Of a stretch of 64,000 nucleotides of DNA, positions 34,202 to 42,437 are shown in pieces (the first letter of the stretch is position 1; every line of letters begins with the position of its first letter). A program made the translations under genes and the position numbers. The DNA comes from Pseudoalteromonas sp. GCY (GTDB lineage: Bacteria > Pseudomonadota > Gammaproteobacteria > Enterobacterales > Alteromonadaceae), in NCBI RefSeq assembly GCF_016695175.1, contig NZ_CP068023.1, positions 1,627,501 to 1,691,500 of the forward strand, given 5' to 3'. The notes beneath the pieces were generated by a model, which did not search any database, was not told the DNA's origin, and saw only the letters and a program-made list of their open reading frames with translations.

Positions 34202-34868
34202 GCGCATTTTAGACAAGATCAAAAAGTGTTTAGCGTTGGCTAAGTCTGCAACTAACGAAAATGAAGCCGCAGCAGCTATGCGGTCAGCGCAAGCGCTAAT
34301 GGAGAAACATCGCATTAGTGCTGAAGATGTGGGCTTTTCTGATATAGACGAGCGCCGAACAACGTGTGGCGCTAATCGGTTAGTTAAGTATCAAGCCATG
34401 TTTATTAACCTGATTGAACGTGCATTTGGTGTGGATGCATTTGTAAACCAAAACTTTTGCGCAAGTAGTGATATTCACTTTATTGGTATCGCCCCGCAGC
34501 CTGAGCTGGCTAGCTACTGCTGGGATGTTATGTGGGCAAAGCTAAAAGCGGATCGGACAGCTTATGTTAAGCAGCAATCAAACCGCTGCAAACGCAGTAC
34601 CAAAATAGCCAGAGGTGATCGATTTGCTGAAGGTTGGGTAATCGCTGTTCACCAACAAATTACCCAGTTTGCCCGTACAGACAATGAGAACCAACTCATT
34701 GAAGCATATAAGGTACGTCATTACCCAGACCTAGCACGGAGCAACTGCGCAGCGCGTGGCAAAAAAGCTAACGTCGGCAATGCGATAAGCGACGGGTTTA
34801 GGGCAGGAAAAGAGCACTCTATACACCGCCCAGTAAATGGCGAATCTCAACGTAAACTAACGCAGTAA
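34194..34868 (+). CDS. DUF2786 domain protein
   Basis: 224 residues from GTG 34194. Residues ~4-42 are a clear DUF2786 (DKIKKCLALAKSATNENEAAAAMRSAQ...), followed by a ~130-residue C-terminal region that commonly accompanies it. Such proteins recur in the early operons of Mu-like phages. Function is not established; a nucleic-acid role is usual speculation. Confidence 0.88.
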   Translation: MDKRILDKIKKCLALAKSATNENEAAAAMRSAQALMEKHRISAEDVGFSDIDERRTTCGANRLVKYQAMFINLIERAFGVDAFVNQNFCASSDIHFIGIAPQPELASYCWDVMWAKLKADRTAYVKQQSNRCKRSTKIARGDRFAEGWVIAVHQQITQFARTDNENQLIEAYKVRHYPDLARSNCAARGKKANVGNAISDGFRAGKEHSIHRPVNGESQRKLTQ

Positions 34869-34877
34869 GGTGAAGAA

Positions 34878-35498
34878 GTGATGGAACAAGAATTTTATAT
34901 AAATAGAAGTGGTTACAAGGTCCCAGCAGATAAAGTGAGCGACAACGATAAGGCGCAAAATGCGTTGGTGTTAGAACTGGTGCAGCGCGCAAAGCAACTA
35001 AACGCAGAACATGAACACTTTAAACGTGGTGTGTATTCGCAAGTAAACGACTTTATTGCAGAGATGGCCCACAACTACAACGTTGAGATTGGCGGAGCCA
35101 AAGGCAATATCACGCTAACCTCGTATGATGGCAAAAGCCGTGTAAAGGTTGGTGTTGCTGACGACATTAGCTTTGGCCCTGAAATCCTGATAGCAAAAGA
35201 GCTGTTTTTAGGTGTGGTGAATGGGTTACTGGAAAAGCTAGACGATGAAGCACAGCTAATTAAAGACATCGTAATGAACGCGTTTGAAACCGACAAAGAG
35301 GGCCAATACAGCAAAGCTAAGATCATGGAGCTGCGCAGTAAATACCGTTACAGCCACAAGTCGGACGATTGGGCGGCTGGTATGCAAGCCATAGATGATG
35401 CGTTTATTTTTGGCTCAACAAAAACCTACGTGCGGTTTTATGAACGCAACGAGCTGGGTGCATGGATTCAGATCCCATTGGTTAGTAAATCTCTATAA
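34878..35498 (+). CDS. DUF3164 early protein
   Basis: 206 residues (GTG 34878; ATG three bases later is equally possible). The sequence follows the DUF3164 pattern found in Mu-like phages: an N-terminal DxxGxxxPxxxVx segment (YINRSGYKVPADKV), helical middle, VEIGGAKGNITLTSYDGKSR and a C-terminal AIDDAFIFGSTKTYVRFY. The function is unknown, but the gene is a reliable marker of the Mu early region. Confidence 0.9.
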   Translation: MMEQEFYINRSGYKVPADKVSDNDKAQNALVLELVQRAKQLNAEHEHFKRGVYSQVNDFIAEMAHNYNVEIGGAKGNITLTSYDGKSRVKVGVADDISFGPEILIAKELFLGVVNGLLEKLDDEAQLIKDIVMNAFETDKEGQYSKAKIMELRSKYRYSHKSDDWAAGMQAIDDAFIFGSTKTYVRFYERNELGAWIQIPLVSKSL

Positions 35499-35508
35499 AG
35501 GTGGCGTT

Positions 35509-36156
35509 ATGTATTTATCAAAATCAAAACTGATTCAATTAATACATGTAGGCAAAACGAGTTTAGGCTGGGACGAAGATTTGTATCGTCAAGTTTTAGT
35601 CGAACTGACTAAAAAAGAAAGCTGCAAAGGTATGAATGTAGGTGAGCTAAACAAAGTGCTGTCTCACATGAAAGACAAGGGCTTTAAAGTCGAGGCTAAA
35701 AAGAGTGGCAAAGGCCGCAACTCGCCTATGACTCGTGATATAGCTCCCGAAGACAAAACCCCGCTGGATAAGCTGCGCCAAGTGTGGATCGCCATGAGTC
35801 ATCGCGGCTATTTGCGCGACGGTTCGGAAGCCGCGCTACTCAATTGGAGTAAATCACAAGCTAAGCGTATGAACAGTAACATAGCTATTGAGCGTTTGGA
35901 GTGGCTACGCGCACCTATGGTTCATGCACTGATTGAGCAGTTAAAAAGCTGGTATGCGCGTCTGATGGCAAAAGACATGAACGAACTAGCTCCTGATTTA
36001 AAAAAGCTGCCACTGAACGATGAGGAAAAGTTCGAGGCGGCGCGCATTGTGTATAAATATAGCAACTTTTCAAATTGTAATGTTGAGCAGCTTGAGAGTG
36101 CTCTTAACTTCACAGGCTTAATGCTTGGCCGATATGAGGAGTCTAGTAATGGCTGA
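35509..36156 (+). CDS. gemA: GemA / Mu gp16-like regulator (DUF1018)
   Basis: 215 residues from ATG 35509, chosen for its AAAGGTGGCG ribosome site; the longer frame upstream overlaps the DUF3164 gene and is spurious. The N-terminal half is the DUF1018 region: SKLIQLIHVGKTSLGWDEDLYR, then KESCKGMNVGELNKVLSHMKD. GemA of Mu modulates host gene expression and supercoiling. It ends 8 bases inside the mor gene, as in Mu. Confidence 0.93.
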   Translation: MYLSKSKLIQLIHVGKTSLGWDEDLYRQVLVELTKKESCKGMNVGELNKVLSHMKDKGFKVEAKKSGKGRNSPMTRDIAPEDKTPLDKLRQVWIAMSHRGYLRDGSEAALLNWSKSQAKRMNSNIAIERLEWLRAPMVHALIEQLKSWYARLMAKDMNELAPDLKKLPLNDEEKFEAARIVYKYSNFSNCNVEQLESALNFTGLMLGRYEESSNG

Positions 36157-36550
36157 ACAATTTGGTAAAGGCTCAGAACGTGGTATTGGTATGTTGCTGG
36201 CTATCTTTGAGGTTGTTACTCGTGGTGTTGCCGACGTAGTTGGTGCTGAACAAGCAGGCCAGATAGGCCGTGAAGCTGTAGACCGGGTTCGTCATACATT
36301 TGGGGGCGAGAACGTTTATGTTTGCAAGGGCGTATCACTGGATACAATTCTGAAGCACAACAAAATCTGGAGCGAGTTTACTGGAGATAACCACGTCGAA
36401 CTAGCTAAGAAGCATGGCTATTCTGTGCAGTGGATATATGAAGTTGTTCGTACCATGAACCAGCTGAAAACGGATGAAGTACAAGGAGACCTATTCGATA
36501 GTTGCAAAGGTAAAGGGACTAAAGATGGTGGAGGGCATTCACTATGCTGA
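36149..36550 (+). CDS. mor: Mor-family transcription activator
   Basis: 133 residues from ATG 36149, preceded by a GAGG site. The sequence matches the Mor/C family: GAEQAGQIGREAVDRVRHTFGG (dimerisation part) and a HTH, HVELAKKHGYSVQWIYEVVR. In Mu, Mor turns on the middle promoter and C turns on the late promoters. Only one member is present here, so it probably activates the repeated late promoters at 15773 and 25702 directly. Confidence 0.95.
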   Translation: MAEQFGKGSERGIGMLLAIFEVVTRGVADVVGAEQAGQIGREAVDRVRHTFGGENVYVCKGVSLDTILKHNKIWSEFTGDNHVELAKKHGYSVQWIYEVVRTMNQLKTDEVQGDLFDSCKGKGTKDGGGHSLC

Positions 36551-36789
36551 AACGTGACGACGAGATCACAGTAAACACATGGCTGTTGCTGCTTCTTCTA
36601 TTTACCACGCTACTACTCGGATTCGAGTTTGGAAAAAGGGTATATATAGAAGAGCAATTAAACGAGCCAGAGCAAACAGTCAGATTTGGTCGCAACGGCG
36701 GCCCATCAATTCCACCTACAAAACCCGAAACACTACCTTTATATAAGGTAATTTGGGAGCTAATGAGTGAGGAAGAAAATGAAGAGTAA
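36544..36789 (+). CDS. Small single-TM protein
   Basis: 81 residues. One N-terminal transmembrane helix (about 11-27, NTWLLLLLLFTTLLLGFEFG) follows a short charged leader. The rest is acidic and Pro-rich. It overlaps the mor stop by 7 bases. An early membrane protein near the right end of the prophage could take part in exclusion or lysis control; unproven. Confidence 0.7.
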   Translation: MLKRDDEITVNTWLLLLLLFTTLLLGFEFGKRVYIEEQLNEPEQTVRFGRNGGPSIPPTKPETLPLYKVIWELMSEEENEE

Positions 36790-36970
36790 TATAGCAGAGC
36801 AATTAGCCCCACATTATATAGCAGCGTTTTTATCAAAGTGTGGTTGTGAGACATTTGCAGATGTTGCGGAGGCAATGCAAGTGATGATCGATACAAGTAA
36901 AGAAACGCAAACTGCGTATGCACAGAATGGTGAGGCTCAAAAAGCGGTAACTGTTCCGTCTATTAATTAG
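36779..36970 (+). CDS. Last early-operon protein
   Basis: 63 residues from ATG 36779 (GAGG site), rather than GTG 36767. It is helical, with cysteines in SKCGCETFADVAEAMQVMI. It overlaps the preceding gene by 11 bases and is followed by a hairpin terminator. Function is unknown. Confidence 0.68.
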   Translation: MKSNIAEQLAPHYIAAFLSKCGCETFADVAEAMQVMIDTSKETQTAYAQNGEAQKAVTVPSIN

Positions 36971-36981
36971 CAAAACAAAAA

Positions 36982-37007
36982 AGCGGCGCAAATTTTTGAG
37001 CGCCGCT
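36982..37007 (+). terminator. Early-operon terminator
   Basis: Arms AGCGGCGC and GCGCCGCT with an AT-rich loop lie 12 bases after the last early gene. The T run after it is short (GATTTTC). It prevents early transcription from running antisense into the host gene. Confidence 0.7.
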
Positions 37008-37048
37008 GATTTTCACAATATCAAACTCATTTTAAAATAGGCTCTCAC

Positions 37049-38635
37049 TCAATCCCGAACTCTCCCACATATTCCCGCAGTTTTCGCACAATTAGCTATA
37101 GAGTTTTTGTACATTGGATCACTTTCTTTAATTTTAGTGCTAGAAATTCCTTGGGTATAAGGGATATAAACAACCCGAATATTGTGTGGTGCTAAAGCTG
37201 CTTCCAATGCCTGCCAGCGGGGCGTGTGTTGCCATTCATCACCGCAGATCACAAGGTTTACTCTTTGTTGTGCGATCCAGTGCGCTGCTCGCTCAGTATC
37301 AGCCATTGGTGCACCGACTAAAACCGCTTTATCTACGCATGCTAATGCCTTAATAATACTTAAGCGCTCGTCTTGATCCATTATTGGCGGTCGTCCCTTA
37401 CTTTTTAACGCAAAAGCATCCGGTGCGACCCCAACAACTAAGTAGTCTCCATGTGATTTCGCTAACGACAAATACGTTAAGTGACCAGGGTGAAGCAGAT
37501 CAAAAAAACCAAGCGCTAAAACACGGCACGGCTGTTGTGATTCCATCTGCTTTAGTACGAACTGCATAAGATTTTTTAAAAGACTGTCATGAGGCTTGAA
37601 TTGTAATAGCACCCTAAGTATTACATGCATTTTTTTGAAGTTGCCTTTTTTCCACTCAGTGTAAAGGTGAGAGTAGGCATAACAGTAATATAAGTAGGAA
37701 TCTTGCATAATATTCGGGGCGCAGACGATGGTATCAAAATTTGCGTCAGGTATTTTCCAATCCAACCCATATAATGCTTGTAAGATTTGCTCTGGATACT
37801 GGGGATAACAAATTTCTCCGGCAGGTGAGCTGATGCTCACAACTTGAATAGCAGAGAAACGCGTCACTCTATTCCAAGTAAAAGGTACGTCTTGCATCCA
37901 TAAACCTGATATTGTATCTCCAGTGCTTTGCTCTGTGGCATAACCGCAAAGGTCAAGCACTAAGCCTGATTGGTGGCGAAAACATCGAGGGTTTATAAGT
38001 CCATAGGATTGTGCTTCTTCCTGCCAACCAAGATGCTGTAAATGTTCGATTGCGCTTTCCATGTGAGACCAGTCGATACCAATATCAACATCTTTATCAT
38101 TTTCTAAGAGTTGACCTTCACGTTCTAACCCAAGCAAAGTACCAGCCGTAGGGAAAGCATAAAATCCCGCCTTTTTTAAGGATGACAACGTTTGTAGTAA
38201 TAGGAGTAATGCGTTTTCAGGAGTTAGTTTAGTTGAGCTCGCGCTTTCATGTATTGGTACTTCGGATGATTGAACTTCTGCAATGTTTGTCAGTGCGTCA
38301 TGCTGTAAGCGCCATTCTAGTGCTTGATAGAAGGTTTGAGCGGCGAGTGGTAGTTGTCTGTTTTGTTGATAACTGCGAGCGAGAATATAATAGCTATCTG
38401 GTACATCTGGGTGTTTATGTAGCAGTGCTTCAAGTTGTTCAATCCACTCACTCCCGGCTTGTCTGCGCTGTGCCAATTGTGCGAGATATAAAATGACCTG
38501 CTGAGAGGGTTGCTGTTGATATAGCTGCTGAAATGCTTGTTCTGCTGCTTGGTCTTGGCCCGAAGTAAAATACTCGATAGCCTGTGTCATCTTTTTATTA
38601 AGCTGTGACTGTTTAATTACTGTGTCTTTCTGCAT
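37049..38635 (-). CDS. TPR + LicD-like + cytidylyltransferase fusion, C-terminus replaced by prophage
   Basis: 528 residues. Residues ~1-130 are helical repeats of TPR type. Residues ~140-330 fit a LicD/fukutin-like nucleotidyltransferase domain (FPTAGTLLGLEREGQLLEND then DVDIG). Residues ~365-505 are a glycerol-3-phosphate cytidylyltransferase-like domain with the HPGH motif (GFFDLLHPGHLTYL) and GISSTKIKE. Such proteins prepare phospho-sugar or choline-type decorations for surface polysaccharides. The last ~23 codons (S-D-P-M-Y-K-N...) come from the prophage end. The native ending, E-R-I-Q-N-F-N-G-S, lies at 1523-1553. The catalytic motifs are intact. Confidence 0.88.
   Translation of the reverse strand: MQKDTVIKQSQLNKKMTQAIEYFTSGQDQAAEQAFQQLYQQQPSQQVILYLAQLAQRRQAGSEWIEQLEALLHKHPDVPDSYYILARSYQQNRQLPLAAQTFYQALEWRLQHDALTNIAEVQSSEVPIHESASSTKLTPENALLLLLQTLSSLKKAGFYAFPTAGTLLGLEREGQLLENDKDVDIGIDWSHMESAIEHLQHLGWQEEAQSYGLINPRCFRHQSGLVLDLCGYATEQSTGDTISGLWMQDVPFTWNRVTRFSAIQVVSISSPAGEICYPQYPEQILQALYGLDWKIPDANFDTIVCAPNIMQDSYLYYCYAYSHLYTEWKKGNFKKMHVILRVLLQFKPHDSLLKNLMQFVLKQMESQQPCRVLALGFFDLLHPGHLTYLSLAKSHGDYLVVGVAPDAFALKSKGRPPIMDQDERLSIIKALACVDKAVLVGAPMADTERAAHWIAQQRVNLVICGDEWQHTPRWQALEAALAPHNIRVVYIPYTQGISSTKIKESDPMYKNSIANCAKTAGICGRVRD
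37076..37121 (-). other. Right prophage terminus
   Basis: Read inward from 37121 the end starts TGATCCAATGTAC. It carries TAGCTAATTGTGCGAAAACTG at 37078-37098, which matches the left inner site (TAGCTTGAATTGCGCGAAAA) apart from a 2-base gap and one change. The CGAAAA core fits MuA sites. The terminus adjoins the early-operon terminator. Confidence 0.8.
37122..37127. repeat. Target-site duplication, right copy (CTTTCT)
   Basis: Identical to 1548-1553. Together the two copies define the prophage ends, and removal of one plus the element restores the host reading frame. Confidence 0.82.
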
Positions 38636-38828
38636 TGATTAAATACCTTGTTGTGCTGCTTTTAGTTTTTGTAGTCACAGAGTCCATATTTTGATGACCC
38701 ACTTTAATGGATTTGATGTGTTTAATGTGAAGTCGCTAGCGGTTTTATACTGCTGCACGATCGGGCATTTTGCCAACCAGCGGAAGCTCCACTATGATTA
38801 CTTTAAATCAGGAAATCGGAGAGCGAAA

Positions 38829-39848
38829 GTGCTACCAGTTTTAATTATTTTTTCTTCTCTGACAGGACTTGCCCCTGATGAATTGTTTAAGACATTACAG
38901 GTTATTCAAGATTTAAACATCTCTAACCCAACACAAGCAACTCGGGTATATGAAGCCGCGTTACCCAAACTTCCAGAACAGCCCTCTAAAGGTATCTATG
39001 AGTTACATCGCGCCGGTTTAGAAGCTGCAATTAAAACAAACGATACGGTCAGAATACGTGAAATAGTAGCGCTATTTTCCGACAATACTGAGTGGCTTGC
39101 GTATTTGCAAACTGAGAAAGGGCAAATTGCAAATTACCTCGCGATTTATTATCGCCGGATCGGTAAGCCTGCGCTTGCGCAAAAAAACTATGAATGTGCA
39201 CTTAAGTACTCAACTCACGAGCAAAAGCCACTTATCGTTAATAATCTCGCCGTTTTATATCGAACAACAGGGCAGTTAGAAGAAGCAATCAATATTTTAA
39301 CGCCGACATTGTCTGAGGTGAAGGATGAACAACTGGAAGCGGCACTTAACAATAACTTAGCTAATGTTTATTTTGATATGAGTAAGTATCAGCATGCTGC
39401 AAGACTATATAGGCAAGCTTTCCTCTATCATCAAAAAGCAGAGCAAGCTTACGAAGCGAGCTATACGGGGTTAAATTTATTAAATGTTTATTTGCTTGCC
39501 AATCAGTGGAAAAACTTTAGGCGCTATATGAATACAGTGAAAACTCAGCTAAGTGCGGTAGAGGATAAAGAATTATCTATTGTGTTTACCTGGCAGGAGC
39601 TAATTTTTCAAAAAAGTAGAAATGGCATACAGCCAAAAGCAGAGCAAGTTGAGTTTCTTATTTCGACTTTACCCCTGTTGTTCCAAAGTGATTTCGGCAG
39701 CAATATGGAGAAATATGTTTATACAATGCAACTCCCAGAATTGATAGCATCTTACAATGCGCTGTTGTCTGAGCAGCAAAAAGTGGCAGCCAGTGTATCG
39801 ACGAATGCTTCACAATTGGAAGTTGCGCTATCTTGGTGTGAGCACTAA
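38829..39848 (+). CDS. Exported TPR-repeat protein
   Basis: 339 residues from GTG 38829, preferred over an ATG 138 bases upstream because GGAGAG lies 5 bases before it and it gives a short signal peptide (LPVLIIFSSLTGLAPDE). The remainder is several TPR-like repeats (for example AIYYRRIGKPALAQKNYECALKY and NNLANVYFDMSKYQHAARLY). It probably mediates protein contacts in the periplasm. It is divergent from the fusion gene. Not assigned to a pathway. Confidence 0.72.
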   Translation: MLPVLIIFSSLTGLAPDELFKTLQVIQDLNISNPTQATRVYEAALPKLPEQPSKGIYELHRAGLEAAIKTNDTVRIREIVALFSDNTEWLAYLQTEKGQIANYLAIYYRRIGKPALAQKNYECALKYSTHEQKPLIVNNLAVLYRTTGQLEEAINILTPTLSEVKDEQLEAALNNNLANVYFDMSKYQHAARLYRQAFLYHQKAEQAYEASYTGLNLLNVYLLANQWKNFRRYMNTVKTQLSAVEDKELSIVFTWQELIFQKSRNGIQPKAEQVEFLISTLPLLFQSDFGSNMEKYVYTMQLPELIASYNALLSEQQKVAASVSTNASQLEVALSWCEH

Positions 39849-39945
39849 TCCATCACAAAAAAATTATTACTACAGTAGAACACAACACAGTTTTTTATAC
39901 GTTGAATGGTAGATGTAGTCAGGTGGAGGCTGATAAATAATGAGT

Positions 39946-39982
39946 ACCTTTGACTCAACCATCACAGAGTAAAGTCAAAGGT
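39946..39982. terminator. Hairpin between convergent genes
   Basis: Ten-base arms ACCTTTGACT and AGTCAAAGGT with a 17-base loop lie between the TPR gene and the Tsx-like gene. There is no strong T run, so termination is plausible but uncertain. Confidence 0.45.
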
Positions 39983-39999
39983 CAAAAGCGAGTTCAAAG

Positions 40000-40779
40000 T
40001 TAGAAAGTCCACGCTAGATGTAGCTGGGGAACAGATTCTTTGGTATTTGTGCCAAGTTTGTTGCGCCAATACTGCCATTCAACACCTAACATTAATTGGT
40101 TGTCAGGCATGCCTATCGCGTAACCGAGATCCCATTGTAGAATTGGCTGCGCGAGCAACCAGCCTTTTACGTCATTACCCAACTCGTTCTCTCGCTCGCC
40201 AATATATTCTACGTGACCTGTGAGATAGAACTTTTGCTCGCCTATTGTGAAGGGGTAACCCCAAGCGAGATCTATCATCCAGCTATCACTTTCTTTAGGC
40301 GCACCGCCATGACTAATACCTTGGCTATCGTCTTGATAAAGTGTGAATGTAGAAGAGAAAAAATTGAACCCTTCAAAATTCCAATTTACTTTGACACCAG
40401 GCAAGTATTTCATCACCTTAGCGTCTCCGGCTGCATTGAAACCCATCGTTAAGCTAACGTCAGCTATGGCGTCGAAAGAAGACTTAAAGCCAGCAATCTT
40501 TGACATCGATAAGCTTGAATACCACTCTCCATAAAAGTCACCGTCTTGGTAACCATCACTAAGGTCATCTTTACTGTAATCGATAAAGAAGAAATTATCG
40601 CCATAGCGATATCCAGACGCATGTTGTAATGAGTAAACCGTTGCCGTTGCTTCGTTTCTGCTAAACGGGTTTTTGAAATCACCGTGGTTTATATGTAGTT
40701 GCGTTGTACTCCAATCAGCTGCATAACTAAATGCGCTAAAAGCAAGTGAGGAGGAAATGATGAGCGTGTTGATTTTCAT
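40000..40779 (-). CDS. Tsx-like outer-membrane nucleoside channel
   Basis: 259 residues. A signal peptide (cleaved near 20, AFSYA-ADWS) precedes a beta-barrel sequence of the nucleoside-specific channel-forming family: DWSTTQLHINHGDF, then SWMIDLAWGYPF and a C-terminal Phe (LHLAWTF) as in outer-membrane barrels. It should let nucleosides or similar small solutes across the outer membrane. It is downstream of an NhaC-type gene but separated by a terminator. Confidence 0.9.
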   Translation of the reverse strand: MKINTLIISSSLAFSAFSYAADWSTTQLHINHGDFKNPFSRNEATATVYSLQHASGYRYGDNFFFIDYSKDDLSDGYQDGDFYGEWYSSLSMSKIAGFKSSFDAIADVSLTMGFNAAGDAKVMKYLPGVKVNWNFEGFNFFSSTFTLYQDDSQGISHGGAPKESDSWMIDLAWGYPFTIGEQKFYLTGHVEYIGERENELGNDVKGWLLAQPILQWDLGYAIGMPDNQLMLGVEWQYWRNKLGTNTKESVPQLHLAWTF

Positions 40780-40820
40780 TTATTAATTCGGATAGCGTTA
40801 AAAATGAAAGTATAACAAAA

Positions 40821-40838
40821 GCGCCCAAAGTTGGGCGC
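40821..40838 (-). terminator. Terminator after nhaC-like gene
   Basis: Reading leftward, GCGCCCAA-CT-TTGGGCGC is followed by TTTTGTT. It lies between the antiporter stop and the Tsx-like start. Confidence 0.82.
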
Positions 40839-40852
40839 GTAAACCGAATAAA

Positions 40853-42166
40853 TTATGCTTTATTTCTTCTTAGGCAGATAACGGTAATGGCTGTGAAAGC
40901 CAGAATGAAACAGTAATAAGAAGAACTAGATACATCCCAAGGGCTGATTTTAAAAGTGGCCCCGAGTAGCAGTGCCTGTGCACCATAAGGTAAAGAGCCT
41001 TGCATAACACAAGCAAAAATATCTAATAAGCTTGCTGAACGCTTAGCTGAGATTTTTCCATCTTCAGCCAGTTTTTTAGCGACAGGGCCAGCAACTATGA
41101 TACTTACCGTGTTATTTGCGATACACAAGTTACTTGTTAACACGAGCGCAGCAATACCGAGTTGATCAGCAACTTGACGGTGCCACTTTGCGATAATGCT
41201 GGTAATTTTTTGGATCTGTTTGGCTAAAAAATCTAGGCCGCCATTGATACGAATAAATTCAGATAAACCACCAATGAACATAGACAGCAAGAAAATCTCC
41301 TGCATATCACTAAAGCCTTTATAGATATCGTTTAAGAATGCAGCACCTTGATAGTCACCGACAAAACCCATACAGCCAGCAAACACGATACCACTAAAGA
41401 GCACAACAAAAACATTGATACCAATCACCGCCAAGACCAAAATAAATGCGTATGGTAAAACCAATAACCAATCAAACGGCTTGGTTTCTACAACTTGCGG
41501 CTCTGGGGTTAAAAACACCAATAGTAAAACAGTCAGCAGTGCAGCTGGCAGGGCTATTTTAAGATTCTCTCTAAATTTATCTTTCATTTCACAGCCTTGC
41601 GTTCGCGTTGCTGCGATTGTGGTATCAGAAATAATGGATAAGTTATCGCCAAACATTGCGCCCGAAACGATAGTGCCAGCCATAAGTGCTGGATCAATTC
41701 CGGTTTTCATCGCGACGGCAACAGCAATAGGTCCAATTGCACCAATTGTGCCCATGGAGGTTCCCATTGCGGTAGAGACGACAGCAGAAATAAGGAACAA
41801 GCCGGGTAATAGAAATGCCGGAGGAATAAGTGATAAACCGGCGTTAACAACAGCGTCAACACCGCCAGTGGCACTTGCAACCGCAGAGAAAGCACCTGCT
41901 AATAAATAGATGAGGCACATGGTGATGATATTGCTGTGTCCTGCGCCTTGAATAAAAGTTTCGACACTGCGGTTGATGGTATCTTTATTAAGTAAAAAAG
42001 CGAGAACGATGGCTGGTAAAATCGCGACAGGAGCCTTTAATTGATAAAACGCATAGTCAACGCCTTGCGATTGCAAGTACAATCCTGCGCCAAGAAAAAT
42101 CCCTACAAAGGTCAACAGCGGCAATAATGATAGTTTTGCCTTTGTTTGATTGTAATTTGGTTGCAT
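40853..42166 (-). CDS. NhaC-family Na+/H+ antiporter
   Basis: 437 residues from ATG 42166, chosen for its GGGGAG site; the longer frame has an unsupported 19-residue extension. About eleven hydrophobic helices are visible. Family hallmarks are ASATGGVDAVVNAGL, STAMGTSMGTIGAIGPI and GAMFGDNLSIISDTTIA. It exchanges sodium for protons (some members exchange organic ions) at the inner membrane, fitting a marine host. Confidence 0.9.
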   Translation of the reverse strand: MQPNYNQTKAKLSLLPLLTFVGIFLGAGLYLQSQGVDYAFYQLKAPVAILPAIVLAFLLNKDTINRSVETFIQGAGHSNIITMCLIYLLAGAFSAVASATGGVDAVVNAGLSLIPPAFLLPGLFLISAVVSTAMGTSMGTIGAIGPIAVAVAMKTGIDPALMAGTIVSGAMFGDNLSIISDTTIAATRTQGCEMKDKFRENLKIALPAALLTVLLLVFLTPEPQVVETKPFDWLLVLPYAFILVLAVIGINVFVVLFSGIVFAGCMGFVGDYQGAAFLNDIYKGFSDMQEIFLLSMFIGGLSEFIRINGGLDFLAKQIQKITSIIAKWHRQVADQLGIAALVLTSNLCIANNTVSIIVAGPVAKKLAEDGKISAKRSASLLDIFACVMQGSLPYGAQALLLGATFKISPWDVSSSSYYCFILAFTAITVICLRRNKA

Positions 42167-42437
42167 AGCACTCCCCAACAATAAAGCACAGCCAATAGCC
42201 AGCTGTAAAACCGCACAACACACCTAAGATGAAAATCTCTCAACTTCAATAGGTGAGCGAGCGCGGCAGTTTATATGTTTAGACGTCTAAAGTCTAATGT
42301 TTTATTATTTTCAACTTAACTGACTATGACACACAGATACGGTAAACTCTACTCCCGCAAAAACGCATTTCTATTATCCGGTTAGCCATCGTTGCTGCCT
42401 TTTGGATAATCAACATCGCAAATAAAAAGGGTAACGT

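Larger units (their letters stand above)
1554..37121. mobile_element. Complete Mu-like transposable prophage, siphovirus-type tail
   Basis: The element is 35,568 bp, bounded by TGAT...ATCA and a 6-bp direct duplication. It encodes a MuA DDE transposase, a MuB ATPase, GemA, Mor, a repressor, Ner, a Mu-type head set (gp27-gp29, F, G, I, T, gp35-gp37) and a long flexible-type tail (tail tube, 1246-residue tape measure). The early and late blocks are divergent rather than collinear as in Mu. The late block reads leftward and the early block rightward, an arrangement known from BcepMu-type phages. No structural gene looks broken, so the prophage may be inducible. AT-rich cargo genes occur at 1.66-2.2, 15.9-17.4 and 25.7-27.5 kb. 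Confidence 0.95.

Noticed and set aside
35395..35508. N-terminal extension of the gemA frame
   Set aside because: It overlaps the DUF3164 gene; ATG 35509 has the ribosome site and the family start.
37084..37113. TGTACAAAAA (ending at 37113) as the right prophage end
   Set aside because: The flank TTGGA has no partner at the left end.
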